Positions 18,201-27,300 of a DNA stretch of 30,266 bases are shown here, piece by piece. The stretch lies in contig JBGQKM010000023.1 of the NCBI GenBank assembly GCA_041499515.1, positions 1-30,266 on the forward strand, written 5' to 3'. The position numbers and the translations under genes are program-made. The notes under the pieces are model-generated. The model saw nothing but the letters and a program-made list of their open reading frames with translations, was not told the DNA's origin and ran no database searches. Origin of the DNA: PALSA-1355 sp041499515 (GTDB lineage Bacteria > Planctomycetota > Planctomycetia > Pirellulales > PALSA-1355). The first letter of the stretch is position 1; each line of letters starts with the position of its first letter.

Positions 18201-18241
18201 ACGTAAATGCCCTCGCTCCAGTCGAGAGCGCGAGCGTATGA
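15206..18241 (+). CDS. nirBD: NAD(P)H nitrite reductase, NirB-NirD fusion
   Basis: This assimilatory nitrite reductase of about 1011 residues carries both subunits in one chain and reduces nitrite to ammonium in the cytoplasm. Residues 10-400 form an FAD/NAD(P)H oxidoreductase (IVVIGNGMVGQRFCE, second dinucleotide fold CAVIGGGLLGLEAA). Near 429-470 lies a BFD-type [2Fe-2S] domain (CSCNN, then CTKAGTGCGGC). From about 565 is a nitrite/sulfite reductase half-domain. The siroheme/4Fe-4S cysteines follow in SCVGTTWCRYG and SGCVRECAEAQGKD. The last 140 residues are a NirD Rieske domain with ligands in CPHKKAF and CPLHKKTF. ATG 15206 is preferred because an AGG stands before it; ATG 15185 would add seven residues. 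It is followed after 10 bases by the next operon gene. All key cysteines appear present, so the enzyme should be active. Confidence 0.95.
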   Translation: MITSPDTLPPRQNIVVIGNGMVGQRFCERLVEFDTRRQYRIVTFCEEPRAAYDRVGLTSFFAHRDAEQLMMARHEWYAENEVELHIGDRAHTIDRKRCVVRSDKDVEITYDHVVLATGSFPFVPTVPGIDKLGVFVYRTIEDLQRIIDYAGRSKRCAVIGGGLLGLEAAKAAFDLGLETHVVEFAPRLMPRQIDETGSRILVRKIEQLGVKVYLGKSTKEIQGNGHVERIGFVDGESLEVDMIIVSAGIRPRDELARQSGLKVGERGGVVVNDRLETSDPRIHAVGECALHGGMIYGLVAPGYEMAEIVAANLTGGDRHFSGTDLSAKLKLMGIDVASFGSYESDPDKSIPLLFEDPFAGVYKKLLFSNDGTRLLGGVLVGDASEYGKLVMLSKSDAPLPCQPHELMVGQNAGATVGGVEGMTDAIQICSCNNVTKGAICGAIRQQGLDSVAAIRSCTKAGTGCGGCLQLVNDLFKAEMKKAGRAVTNHLCEHFKYSRTELFAIIKAKQIRTFSEILARHGNGNGCEVCKPAVTSILASLWNDSILAPEHETLQDTNDRFLANLQRGGLYSVVPRVPGGEITPNKLRVIADVAKRFGLYTKITGGQRIDMFGARVQDLPDIWEQLVAAGFESGHAYGKALRTVKSCVGTTWCRYGVQDSVGFAIRVEHRYKGIRAPHKIKMAVSGCVRECAEAQGKDVGLIATENGYNLFVCGNGGSKPRHADLLVSDIDEETALKYIDRFLMYYIMTADRLTRTSVWCEKLEGGLDHIHDVVVRDKLGIGAELDAMMQHLVDTYECEWAAVVRDPEKRKRFTQFTNTDETEPCIEIVSERGQCRPADWPSDMVSLEQFRMLDGRTLAAHQQEQLGRPRWTRVGKTSDFPLDGGATIKYGKTHIAVFNFAGRGQWYASQNVCPHKKAFVLSRGILGDANGEPKVACPLHKKTFSLSTGESLQGEEYRIRTFPVKVERDDVYLELPPTEVLDELLATEINCRLATSCHADVNALAPVESASV

Positions 18242-18251
18242 GGGAGTTTGC

Positions 18252-20018
18252 ATGAGCAGCTTACCGAACTTGAGTGACAATGCGTCGGCGATTGTTTCGC
18301 TCTGTTCCACGATCGAGCGCAGCGAGGCGCCGATCCGCCGCCACACGCCGGCCAGTGGTGCAGCGCTGCTGAGTTGGGCGCTCCATGACCAGCAACAGCT
18401 CACTGCGGTTGAACAATTCAGTCATGTGCATGCACAGGGCGGCCTGCCAGCCCAAGCAAAGTTCTATCGTTCGTTGCTGCCCGCGTCGCCGCCAGGGCCG
18501 GGCGAACAGTACGCCTTCGAAGTTGACTTGGATCGTTGTTCCGGTTGCAAAGCCTGTGTCACCGCCTGCCACACGCTTAACGGATTGGATGAGGACGAAT
18601 CTTGGCGCGACGTGGGCCTGCTCGTGGGCGGCACGCAGTTGCTGCCGGTGCTACAACATGTGACCACCGCCTGTCACCATTGCCTCGAACCGGCCTGTCT
18701 CATCAGTTGCCCGGCGAACGCGTACGAAAAAGACCCGGTAACGGGCATCGTCAAACATCTGAGTGATCAATGCATCGGCTGCCAGTACTGCACGCTAGCG
18801 TGTCCTTACGAAGTGCCGAAGTATCAGCGCGGCAAGGGCATCGTGCGCAAGTGCGATATGTGTTCGTCGCGACTGGCCGTCGGCGAAGCGCCGGCCTGCG
18901 TGCAAGCCTGTCCACACCGGGCAATTGCCATCAAGGTGGTCGAGAAACGCCAGGTGATCGAGGACGCCGAAACCGGGCAGTTCTTGCCGGCCACGCCCGA
19001 CCCTCAAATCACGCTCCCCACGACTGTTTTCAAGACCAAGAACACGTTACCGCGAAACCTGCTACCGGCCGATTACTTCCGCGTCAGCCCGCAGCACGCG
19101 CATTGGCCGCTGGTGGCGATGCTGGTGCTGACACAGCTTTCGGTGGGCGCGTTCATAGTTGGTCTCGTGCTAGACCGGCTGACGGACCAGCGGTTGGTGG
19201 CCGCTTTGCGTCCGCTGCATGCCGCGAGCGCGCTGGGGTTCGGCTTGTTAGCCCTGGGCGCGAGCACGCTGCACCTCGGCCGGCCACAATACGCGTTCCG
19301 AGCAGTGCTGGGGTTACGACATTCTTGGCTCAGCCGTGAAATCGTCGCCTTCGGCTTGTTTGCCATGCTGGCCGCCCTGTATGCCGGGGCTGTTTTCTTC
19401 ACGCGCGATGCCCCGCCGGCGGACGTCCCGTGGCTCGTGTGGCTCGGCTGGAGCGTGGCACTCACCGGCGGTTTGGGCGTCTTCTGTTCCGCGATGATCT
19501 ACGTCTTCACCCGGCGCGAGTGCTGGAGCTTTACCCGCGTCGTTGTGCGATTCGTGTTGACCTCCGCCTTGTTGGGAGTTGCCGTGGTATGGCTCAGCAT
19601 CCTGGGATTGACGGTCGTATCGCCGTCCCAGGCGTTGGCAGCGCTCGTTCAGCAACACGGCGCTCCGTTGTGCGAAGCTCTGATGATCCTGATGGCGACC
19701 AAGCTGTTGTGGGAGGCTGCAATCTTTCGGCATCTGCTGTGGCGACGGATGACACCGTTGAAGCGTTCGGCGTTATTAATGACCGGTGATCTCGCCAACT
19801 TCACGCTAGCCCGATTCACCACGGGTTTGCTCGGCGGGCTCCTGATGCCGGCGACTCTGACGCTTGGAATTTTCTCGGTTCCTACCGTCGATAATCTCCT
19901 GCGGTTCGTGGTGGCAACTGGCATGTTGTTTGTCGCTTGTCTGGCGGGCGAACTCTTGGAGCGCTGTTTGTTCTTCGCCGCATGCGCCGCGCCGCGCATG
20001 CCGGGAGGACTTCGCTGA
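18252..20018 (+). CDS. DmsB-DmsC-like fusion: 4Fe-4S electron carrier with membrane anchor
   Basis: This 588-residue protein joins two subunits usually encoded separately. Residues 90-240 are a DmsB/NrfC-type ferredoxin with four cysteine clusters: CSGCKACVTAC, CHHCLEPACLISCP, CIGCQYCTLACP and CDMCSSRLAVGEAPACVQACP. From about residue 285 on are about eight membrane helices of the DmsC type, with the family phrase STLHLGRPQYAFRA then SWLSREI. In related complexes DmsC takes electrons from the quinol pool and DmsB passes them to a molybdoenzyme. The next gene, overlapping by one base, is a nitrate reductase. Together they suggest a quinol-fed, membrane-attached nitrate reductase rather than the usual NAD(P)H or ferredoxin type; that is inference. 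ATG 18252 follows a GGGAG ribosome site. Confidence 0.9.
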   Translation: MSSLPNLSDNASAIVSLCSTIERSEAPIRRHTPASGAALLSWALHDQQQLTAVEQFSHVHAQGGLPAQAKFYRSLLPASPPGPGEQYAFEVDLDRCSGCKACVTACHTLNGLDEDESWRDVGLLVGGTQLLPVLQHVTTACHHCLEPACLISCPANAYEKDPVTGIVKHLSDQCIGCQYCTLACPYEVPKYQRGKGIVRKCDMCSSRLAVGEAPACVQACPHRAIAIKVVEKRQVIEDAETGQFLPATPDPQITLPTTVFKTKNTLPRNLLPADYFRVSPQHAHWPLVAMLVLTQLSVGAFIVGLVLDRLTDQRLVAALRPLHAASALGFGLLALGASTLHLGRPQYAFRAVLGLRHSWLSREIVAFGLFAMLAALYAGAVFFTRDAPPADVPWLVWLGWSVALTGGLGVFCSAMIYVFTRRECWSFTRVVVRFVLTSALLGVAVVWLSILGLTVVSPSQALAALVQQHGAPLCEALMILMATKLLWEAAIFRHLLWRRMTPLKRSALLMTGDLANFTLARFTTGLLGGLLMPATLTLGIFSVPTVDNLLRFVVATGMLFVACLAGELLERCLFFAACAAPRMPGGLR

Positions 20019-22237
20019 TGACATCGGACAACCCCGGACCGGACAAACCGAGTTGGCTTGGACCGCCAGTGTTCCAGCGTCAAGGGCCACTTACGGAGGA
20101 ACTGCTGCTGGAGTCGGCCAGATTTGGCCTGGGAATGATACCTGCCAAATCGCAGCCGGATGCCGTTACCCGCATGGTTTGCGGTTTCTGTTCGACCGGC
20201 TGCAGTCTGGACATTCATTTGCAAGCAGGCCAGCCAGTGGGACTGACTCCCTCCGTGGAATACCCCGTCAACCAGGGAATGGCCTGTCCGAAAGGCTGGG
20301 AAGCACTCACGGTGCTGGAAGCGCCAGACCGTGCCGTGACACCGCTGCTGCGGGGCGCGACGGGTCGTCTGGAACCTGTTGCTTGGGACGTAGCCTTACC
20401 GACGTTTGTCGATCGCATGCGGTCGATTCAGCGGGCGCATGGGCCGCAATCGGTGGCTTTTCTTAGCACCGGTCAGATCGTGACCGAAGAAATGGCGCTG
20501 CTGGGGGCACTCGCCAAGTTCGGGATGGGCATGCTTCATGGCGACGGCAACACGCGGCAGTGCATGGCCACTGCGGTTGTAGCCTACAAAGAGGCATTCG
20601 GTTTCGACGCCCCGCCCTATACCTAAGCCGACTTCGAGCAATCCGACGTCCTCGTGTTCGTTGGCAGCAATCTATGCATTGCGCATCCAATTCTTTGGCA
20701 GCGCGCGATGCGCAATCCCCACCGCCCACAGATCGTGGTCATCGATCCCCGCGCGACTGAGACCGCCATGGCAGCGACGCAACATCTGCCAGTCTATCCC
20801 AAGTCCGATCTGTCTTTGTTTTACGGAGTCGCGCATATCCTCATCGAGCGCGACTGGATCGATCATGACTTCATTGCACGGCATACGAGCGGATTCGAGG
20901 CCTTTGCCGACTTCGTGCGTCCGTTCACCCTGGAACGTGTCGCGGCCGAGACCCAACTCCCGCCGGCAACCATCGAGCAATTTGCCGAGACGATTCATGC
21001 CGGTCACCGCGTTTCATTTTGGTGGACCATGGGCGTCAACCAGAGTCATCAGGGCGTACGGACCGCCCAGGCCATCATCAACCTGGCCCTGATGACGGGA
21101 AACATTGGCAAGCCTGGCACCGGGGCGAATTCCGTGACCGGCCAGTGCAACGCGATGGGCTCGCGACTGTTCAGCAACACCACGAACCTGTTGGGCGGAT
21201 ACGACTTCGCCCAATCCGACCACCGACGCAAGGTAGCCGACACGTTGGGCATTGAGGAATCCGTGATTCCGCACGAGGCGGGTTGGCCTTATCACCGCAT
21301 CATGGAGGGCGTGCTGCGCGGCGACATCCGGGGTCTGTGGGTCATCGGCACCAATCCGGCCCACTCGTGGATCAATCAGGCTCAGGCGCGCGACATCCTC
21401 GACCGACTCGATTTTCTGGTCGTGCAGGATATGTATCACTCGACGGAGACGGCTCAGCTCGCCCACCTGGTGCTGCCCGCAGCCTCATGGGCAGAGAAAG
21501 AAGGCACTTTCATCAATTCGGAGCGGCGGATCGGCGTCGTAAAGAAGGTTGCACGGGCCCCGGGCCAGGCTTTGGCGGATTTTCACATCTTCAAATTAAT
21601 CGCCGACCGTTGGGGCTGCGGCGAGATGTTCCGAGCGTGGGAGTCGCCCCAAGCGGTGTTCCGACTGATGCAAAGATTGAGCGTTGACCGGCCGTGCGAC
21701 TTCAGCGGGATTGTCGATTATGCCATGATCGATCGCCGAGGTGGCGTTCAATGGCCCTACCAGGCGACATCGCAGGACGACGGCAGCCAGCGGCGACTAT
21801 TCGAAAATGGTCGTTTCTTCCACACAGACGGCCGCGCACGATTTATTTGCCAAGAGCCGCGGCCGTTGCCCGAGCAACCGAGCGACCAATACCCTTTTCT
21901 ACTGCTTACCGGTCGCGGTTCGGTGGCCCAGTGGCACACGCAAACCCGCACTAGCAAGTCTGCAATCCTGCGGAAACTTTATCCAGAAGATATTTACGTA
22001 GAGATCAACTCGCTCGATGCGCAAACACTCAAGATCGGGACGGGTGATTGGGTCGCTGTCGCATCGCAGCGCGGCCGATTGCGCGCCAGGGCGTTCGTGA
22101 CTACGGGAATTCAAGCCGGCCAGGTCTTCATTCCAATGCACTACGAACCAACAAATCGTCTCACCGACGCTGTGTTCGACCCACACTCACATCAGCCAGC
22201 TTACAAAGCCTGCGCCGTCACGATTCACGCTGATTGA
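20018..22237 (+). pseudogene. Assimilatory nitrate reductase catalytic subunit, interrupted by one stop codon
   Basis: This is a molybdopterin oxidoreductase of the NarB/NasA type, 739 codons if read through. ATG 20018 overlaps the previous stop as TGATG, so translation is coupled. The N-terminus binds a 4Fe-4S cluster (CGFCSTGC, fourth Cys in GMACPKG). The likely molybdenum-ligand Cys lies in DGNTRQCMATA. Codon 203, at 20624-20626, is TAA, in the context PPYT-stop-ADFEQSDVLVFVGSN. Family members that I recall have Tyr there, so a single base change from TAT or TAC explains it. The frame then stays open for 536 codons with intact motifs: GNIGKPGTGANSVTGQCNAMG, TNPAHSW, EKEGTFINSERR and LLTGRGSVAQWHT. 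The truncated 202-residue product would lack the rest of the cofactor-binding domains. It may be a recent nonsense mutation, a sequencing or assembly error, or rarely readthrough. Confidence 0.85.
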
Positions 22238-22247
22238 TGAACACGCG

Positions 22248-22463
22248 CATCCCGACGTCGACGAATCGCGAGATTGCGTCATCGAGGATCGGCTTCAAGC
22301 CGAACGCATCGATGCCGCCGGCTACGTCGAAGGCGTCGGCGAGTGCGACAGCGGATCCCCACGTCGAAACCTCACTGGTGATCCGTACCTTACCGATGGC
22401 AAGCGCGCCGCGATCCTACTTTCGCCGACGCGCACCAGGCCGCGCTTCGTTGCCTGGTCTTGA
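22248..22463 (+). pseudogene. Remnant of an LssY-domain gene (C-terminal 71 codons only)
   Basis: The reading frame here reproduces the last 71 residues of the LssY protein encoded at 3260-4636, including AERIDAAGYV, GECDSGSPRRNLTGDPY, TDGKRAAILLSPTRTRPRF and a stop at the same place. I see only about ten amino-acid changes and no gap. The rest of the gene is missing: homology starts 11 bases after the nitrate reductase stop. No start codon or ribosome site is suitable. Most base differences are synonymous, so the parent copy was under selection before truncation. It is best read as a paralogue whose 5' portion was lost or displaced. Confidence 0.85.
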
Positions 22464-22575
22464 GCCATCGGGGCAGTACTTCCGGCCACCGGCGTCACGG
22501 GACGACAGCACCGCCGTTTGCCGAAGATACTTCTCGCAGCCTTTCCATCTGGCGCCCGATTCGACGATGCGGAGT

Positions 22576-23316
22576 TCAGCCTACTTTCCGTCGTCGCCAC
22601 GCCGCAGCGCCCAAGACGCCCCCGCCGATCAGCAGGAGCCATGACGATGCAGGCTCCGGCACCACGGTTTGGAGCGTGCTTACCGCGTATAACGGATCAT
22701 GCGGCTCGGAAAAAGAATTGTTGTTGCCTACGCCGGAACTAACCGTGGCACTGAACACCCATCCCGATGAGGACAGCGTCTCGTTTCCCACGGTGATAGA
22801 GCTTCCTGGCCCAACGCCAACCGGAAATGCCGACGGCCCACCAGTTGTCGACGTGCCAGTAATGACGTCGCTGGCCGCGTGTAGGGCCGCAAATTGATCC
22901 TCGTCGATGGGAGCCAATAGCGAGGAGCCGAGCCATCCCGTGCCGTCGACAACGGATACTTTCGTGGTTCCGTCGAGCAAATAGACGGGGATCCCCGGCG
23001 TCAGGCCTAGGTTGGTGATGGCCGTGACATGCGACGGGTTGGAGAGCAAGCCGTAGCTGACGACAGCCCGCCAACTGACGCCTATGCCAGTGCCTGTCAA
23101 CGCCGGGTCGAGAGCGGCCTCGCCCTGCACGAAATTGTTATAGTCCCCAATGACTGAGCTGAGGGGGGTGGTCACTCCATCGGTCACAAAGGCCAAATAA
23201 TATTGGTCGCCAGGATTGAGTCCAGCCGGCACGATAATGCCGGCTTGCACGGTGGTGGACGCGAGGATGGATGCGAACAGCGTGGTCGATAATGTGATGG
23301 TGTGCATCGTTTTCAT
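22576..23316 (-). CDS. PEP-CTERM sorting domain protein
   Basis: This is a 246-residue exported protein. The N-terminus (MKTMHTITLSTTLFASILAS) is a Sec signal peptide with likely cleavage after VQA. The C-terminus has VVPEPASSWLLLIGGGVLGAAAWRRRK: the PEP motif, a membrane helix and an Arg cluster. This marks it for processing by an exosortase and display on the surface or in exopolysaccharide. The middle (Gly, Ser, Thr and Val rich, beta-type) is unrecognised. ATG 23316 is preceded by an AAAGGGG ribosome site and starts the signal peptide exactly; the longer frame upstream is not coding-like. No exosortase gene is in the window. It stands alone, divergent from the sigma factor gene. Confidence 0.9.
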   Translation of the reverse strand: MKTMHTITLSTTLFASILASTTVQAGIIVPAGLNPGDQYYLAFVTDGVTTPLSSVIGDYNNFVQGEAALDPALTGTGIGVSWRAVVSYGLLSNPSHVTAITNLGLTPGIPVYLLDGTTKVSVVDGTGWLGSSLLAPIDEDQFAALHAASDVITGTSTTGGPSAFPVGVGPGSSITVGNETLSSSGWVFSATVSSGVGNNNSFSEPHDPLYAVSTLQTVVPEPASSWLLLIGGGVLGAAAWRRRKVG

Positions 23317-23757
23317 TAGCGTTCCCCTTTTCGTTTGTAGTCGTTCATGGCTCCCGCCTACACGGCTGGAGCCCGCTGAAGTCAATTGTGTGCGCGGCCA
23401 ACGGGCTGTTGACGCCGCTAGCCGGGCCTTCAAACTAAAAATCAGCATCTCCGGCAAAACACCGACATTCTTTGGCGAAAAAAATCCCTGGGACGGATCC
23501 TTCCTGCTGGTCCGATCAACCGGACGCCTTGCGCAAAATCTTTCGTGCCGGTTGGTTAGGACCGGGGGGGCCGATACACAAGAAAAATAGAAAAATAGTT
23601 GTGATCCCACCGCCGCGGGGCCTATGATCGAGGGATTGAAACTCGCAATCCGCTCGCGTGCAACCGCTCGCGACCCCGTTTACGCCACAGCCGGCTCGGG
23701 AGAAACGCCATAGTGGTCCAAACGCTCAACGCTCAGACGCGAAAGGGGAAACCCGAC
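23317..23757. other. Divergent spacer between PEP-CTERM and sigma factor genes
   Basis: No gene is apparent in these 441 bases. Near 23580-23600 is a short A-rich direct repeat (GAAAAATA twice). A sigma-70-like promoter for the sigma factor follows and is listed separately. Nothing convincing was found for the PEP-CTERM direction beyond its ribosome site. Confidence 0.4.
23599..23628 (+). promoter_or_regulatory. Possible sigma-70-type promoter of the ECF sigma gene
   Basis: TTGTGA at 23599-23604 and TATGAT at 23623-23628 are separated by 18 bases, matching a housekeeping promoter at 4 of 6 and 5 of 6 positions. It lies about 125 bases before the preferred start. Planctomycete promoter rules are poorly known, so this stays tentative. 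Confidence 0.35.
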
Positions 23758-24357
23758 GTGCAATCTCTTGGTTCGGTGAGCCACTGGATCGCCCAGGCGA
23801 AAACGGGCGACGAGATCGCCTTGGCCAGGCTACACCAGCGGTATTGGCCGGCGCTGGTGGGTTTGGCTCGCCAGCGGCTGCATGGCTCGCCGATCCCCAG
23901 CGATGAAGAAGACGTCGCCCAGCAGGCCTTTTGGGGGTTTTACGAGGCCGTCAAGTGCCAGCGCGTGCCTAACTTGGAAAACCGGCATCAGTTCCTGGCC
24001 CTGTTGTCGCACATCGTTTTTTGCAAAGCGTGCAACCAGATCAACCACGAATTGACCGCCCGCAAAGGAGGCGGCCGCGTCCAACAACTTTTGCCAATCG
24101 CGGCGCTGGTCGATGACGCGGCCTATTCGCCGCTGCAAGAAGCGATTCTGAAGGACTGCTACCAGCGGTACGTCGGCGCGATGCCCGAGAACTTGCGACC
24201 CTACGCCGAGTTATTCCTGCAAGGCTACACGCGGCAGGAAATCGCCGAGCAGATGAACTGCGCCGATCGCACTGTGGATCGAAAAATCTCGTTGGTGAAG
24301 GAGTATTGGCGGAGTATCGCTTACAGATGCTTCACGGACGACGTTTCGGTCCAATGA
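23758..24357 (+). CDS. ECF-family RNA polymerase sigma factor
   Basis: This 199-residue protein is an ECF sigma factor of the planctomycete-expanded type. Region 2 spans about residues 5-95, including LARLHQRYWPALVGLARQRL, then SDEEDVAQQAFWGFYEAV, the usual DNA-melting helix position. Region 4 is a helix-turn-helix with YAELFLQGYTRQEIAEQM and CADRTVDRKISLVKEYW. GTG 23758 is chosen since an AAAGGGG ribosome site stands 9 bases before it and relatives begin at QSLGSV; the longer frame starts at GTG 23713. No anti-sigma gene is adjacent. The convergent WD40 kinase gene ends 14 bases away. Such sigma factor and kinase pairs recur in Planctomycetota, which suggests phosphorylation-based control; that is inference. 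Confidence 0.92.
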   Translation: MQSLGSVSHWIAQAKTGDEIALARLHQRYWPALVGLARQRLHGSPIPSDEEDVAQQAFWGFYEAVKCQRVPNLENRHQFLALLSHIVFCKACNQINHELTARKGGGRVQQLLPIAALVDDAAYSPLQEAILKDCYQRYVGAMPENLRPYAELFLQGYTRQEIAEQMNCADRTVDRKISLVKEYWRSIAYRCFTDDVSVQ

Positions 24358-24371
24358 CCAGTTGTGGCCCA

Positions 24372-27300
24372 TCAATCGCCTGAATGCTCGGTCTCCCACA
24401 GCACGACTTGACCATGACCGTCGGCCGTGCGGCCGGCGATGGCCAGCGTGTTTCCATCGGCGAAAAAACACAGATCGTTAATCGGGGCAAGCTCGGTCTT
24501 GAAGCGAGCCAGCGCCTGCCGTGTGGCAACGTGCCAGAGAGTCACCGTACCGAAAATCGTGCCCACAGCCAGAGTTTGACCGTCGGGCGAGAACTGAACT
24601 GCCGGTATGCCGCCGTCGTGCCCTTCGAGACGGGCAAGCTCCGTGCCTCGCGAACAATCTCGGATGTGTACGGCATTATCCGCGCATCCAGCGGCCAGCC
24701 AACGTCCGTCGGGACTGGCGCCGGCGCCGCCGATGAACCACGGGTCCTTGCTGAAGTCGAGCGTTGTCCGCACTGCGCCATCCAAGAGGTCACAGATCAA
24801 TATTCGGCTTCGTTCTGGAACCCGCACGAGAACTCCCTGGGCTTGTGGGAGGAATGCAATCGTTGCCTTCGGACGGCCTATCGAGCGAGACCAACGCAGC
24901 CTTCCCGACGGCAACTCGTAGAGCAACAAATCACCCGACGTGGTACTGACCGCCAGCAAGTCGGCATTCGGCGCCACTGCCAACCCCTGGACTGTTTTCG
25001 GCACGTGCACTTCGATCGGCAGCAGTCGCCCATTGCGATCGTAGAATTGGACGGGGCCGTTCTGGTTGACGATCGCAATCAGGTCGGCGTCACAATCCCA
25101 ACTGTGTGTTGAGGTGTGGATAACCGTGGGCGGCTTATTTGGGCAATGAATCCAAAGACCCTCCTTGGACGCCAACCAGATTTGATCGCCGCTTCGAGGC
25201 AAGATAACTCCACTGACGTCGGCGTCGAGCAGCACCAAGCTCCGTTCCCGTTGGCGCTTGCCGCGACGCCACAGGCGAACGGTTCCATCGCCACTCGCGC
25301 TGGCCAAATTGGCGCCATCCGGAAACCAATCCACGCCCCAGACACGCGAGGTGTGCCCGGCAAAATCTTCCACCTGCGTTTGGCTGGCAACATTCCAGAT
25401 CCGCACCGAGCAATCTTTGCCAGCCGACGCCAGCCAGGCGTTGTCGGGCGAAAACTCGATCTGCTGCACGGCTTCCGCGTGGCCGGTCAGCCGACCAATC
25501 TGTTTTTGCGACTCCGTGTCCCACATGTAAATCTGATGGTCTTCGCAGCCTGTCGCCAACAGCCTCCCGTCGTGCGAACACGTGACGCAGAATGCACACA
25601 GGGGGTGGGTTCCCACCACGGTAGCCGTTCTCGAAGCGAGGTCCCACAGCCGTAACGTACGGTCCGTTCCGGTGGAGGCCAGCCGGCGCCCATCGGGCAA
25701 GAACGCGAGCGATTCAATCGTCGACGCGTGCCCTGTTAGCTCCGCGATCAACTCGCCCCCTGGAAGCTTCCAAAGGCGGATCGTGTTATCCCGGCCGGCC
25801 GTGGCGAGCCGATCCCCCAGGGGCGAAATGGCGCCGCACAGCACCCAATCGCCGTGCGCGGTAAACTGACCAATCTCGGCCCGAGTCGCCAGGTTGAACA
25901 GGCGCACCGTTCCGTCATCGTTGCCCGTCGCCAGCGTCACGCCGTCCGGTGCGACCGTGACGAAATTCAGTTCACCCGCACCGCGCAATAGCACTTGCGA
26001 ACGCGCCTGATCCGCGAGGTTCCATAGCCGCAGCGTGCCATCGCGTCCCGCGGTAACTAATTCTCGACCGTCGCCGACAACGCGCACGACGTACACATCA
26101 CCGTCGTGGCCTGTGAGCGTATCCTCGGATGCGTGGGACAATGCCCACAGTCGGCGCCAGGCGAACTCGCGGCGGTCGCGCCCGGTCTCGGTCGGCCGCT
26201 GTCGCTCAAGCCGGCGCACCGCCTCGTTGACGTCACCGTTCAGGTAGGCGTTGGCCGCGGCCTGCGTGTCGGCCGCGTAGAGGAGAGACTCGGCGCGATC
26301 GATCTGACTCGCCTCGCGTTGTCGCGCGGTTAGTGCGTCTTGGAGATTGGCTTCGGCTCGCCGCCATTCCCAGGTGACGCCGGCCGTGCCGATGCCCAAC
26401 GCCAAAAAGAGAACCGCCGCGAGTGCCGTCACCCGGGGATTGCGACGAATCCAGCGCCAAGTTCGTTCCACGTGCCCTACCGGCCGCGCCTGGATCGGCT
26501 CGCCCGCCAACCAGCGCCGCAGGTCGTCGGCCAGGGCGTCGGCCGTGCCATAGCGCCGCGCCGGATTCTTGGCCAGGGCTTTGAGACAGATTGTCTCCAA
26601 GTCGTGCGACAAATCGGGCTGAAGATGCGACGGCGGCACAGGATCGCAGGTGCGCACCTGTTCCAGGGTCTCCAGCATCGTCGCCCCGCGAAAAGGCGGC
26701 CGTCCGGTGAGCATTTCATAAAGAATCGCGCCCAGCGCATACACGTCGGTGGCCGGACCGATGTCCTTGATCCGTCCTTCCGCTTGCTCGACCGCCATAT
26801 AACTGGGCGTGCCAACGGCGACACCGGTTTGCGTGTAGCCCAAGTCGTCGTCGAGTTGTTTGGCCAGGCCGAAATCGGCGATCTTCGGTTCGCCATCAGC
26901 CGTCAACAGGATGTTGGCCGGTTTCAGGTCGCGATGAATAATGCCGTGTTGGTGGGCCGTGTGGACAGCCAGCGCCAAGGTGCGAACCATTTCGGCCGTC
27001 TCGGTCGCCGGCTGGGGGACGCCGGCTAATTTCTGCGCCAGGCTCCCGCCGTCGACGTACTCCAACAAGCAGTAAGGCAATCCATTGTGTTCGCCGACTT
27101 CGTAGATCTGCACAATATGCGGATGTTGCAAGCGGGCGACCGCTTCGGCTTCGAGACGAAAGCGGGCCAGTTGTTCGGGGCCGGCTAGCTGGCCAACCAG
27201 AATCATCTTCAACGCGACGGTACGTTTCAAAATATCTTGCCGAGCCTGGTAGACTACGCCCATGCTTCCGCGGCCGAGCTCCCCGAGAATTTCGCAGCCG

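Noticed and set aside
16259..18403. Long minus-strand frames of 369 and 342 codons opposite nirBD
   Set aside because: They are mirror images of the GC-rich coding strand and show no protein motifs, while the plus strand carries all nitrite reductase signatures.
20654..22237. An independent second gene starting at GTG 20654 after the stop
   Set aside because: There is no ribosome site before it, the frame is the same as upstream, and the sequence starts in the middle of a conserved reductase domain.
22317..22450. A minus-strand frame over the LssY remnant as a small gene
   Set aside because: The plus strand here matches the LssY C-terminus residue by residue, so the opposite frame is a shadow.
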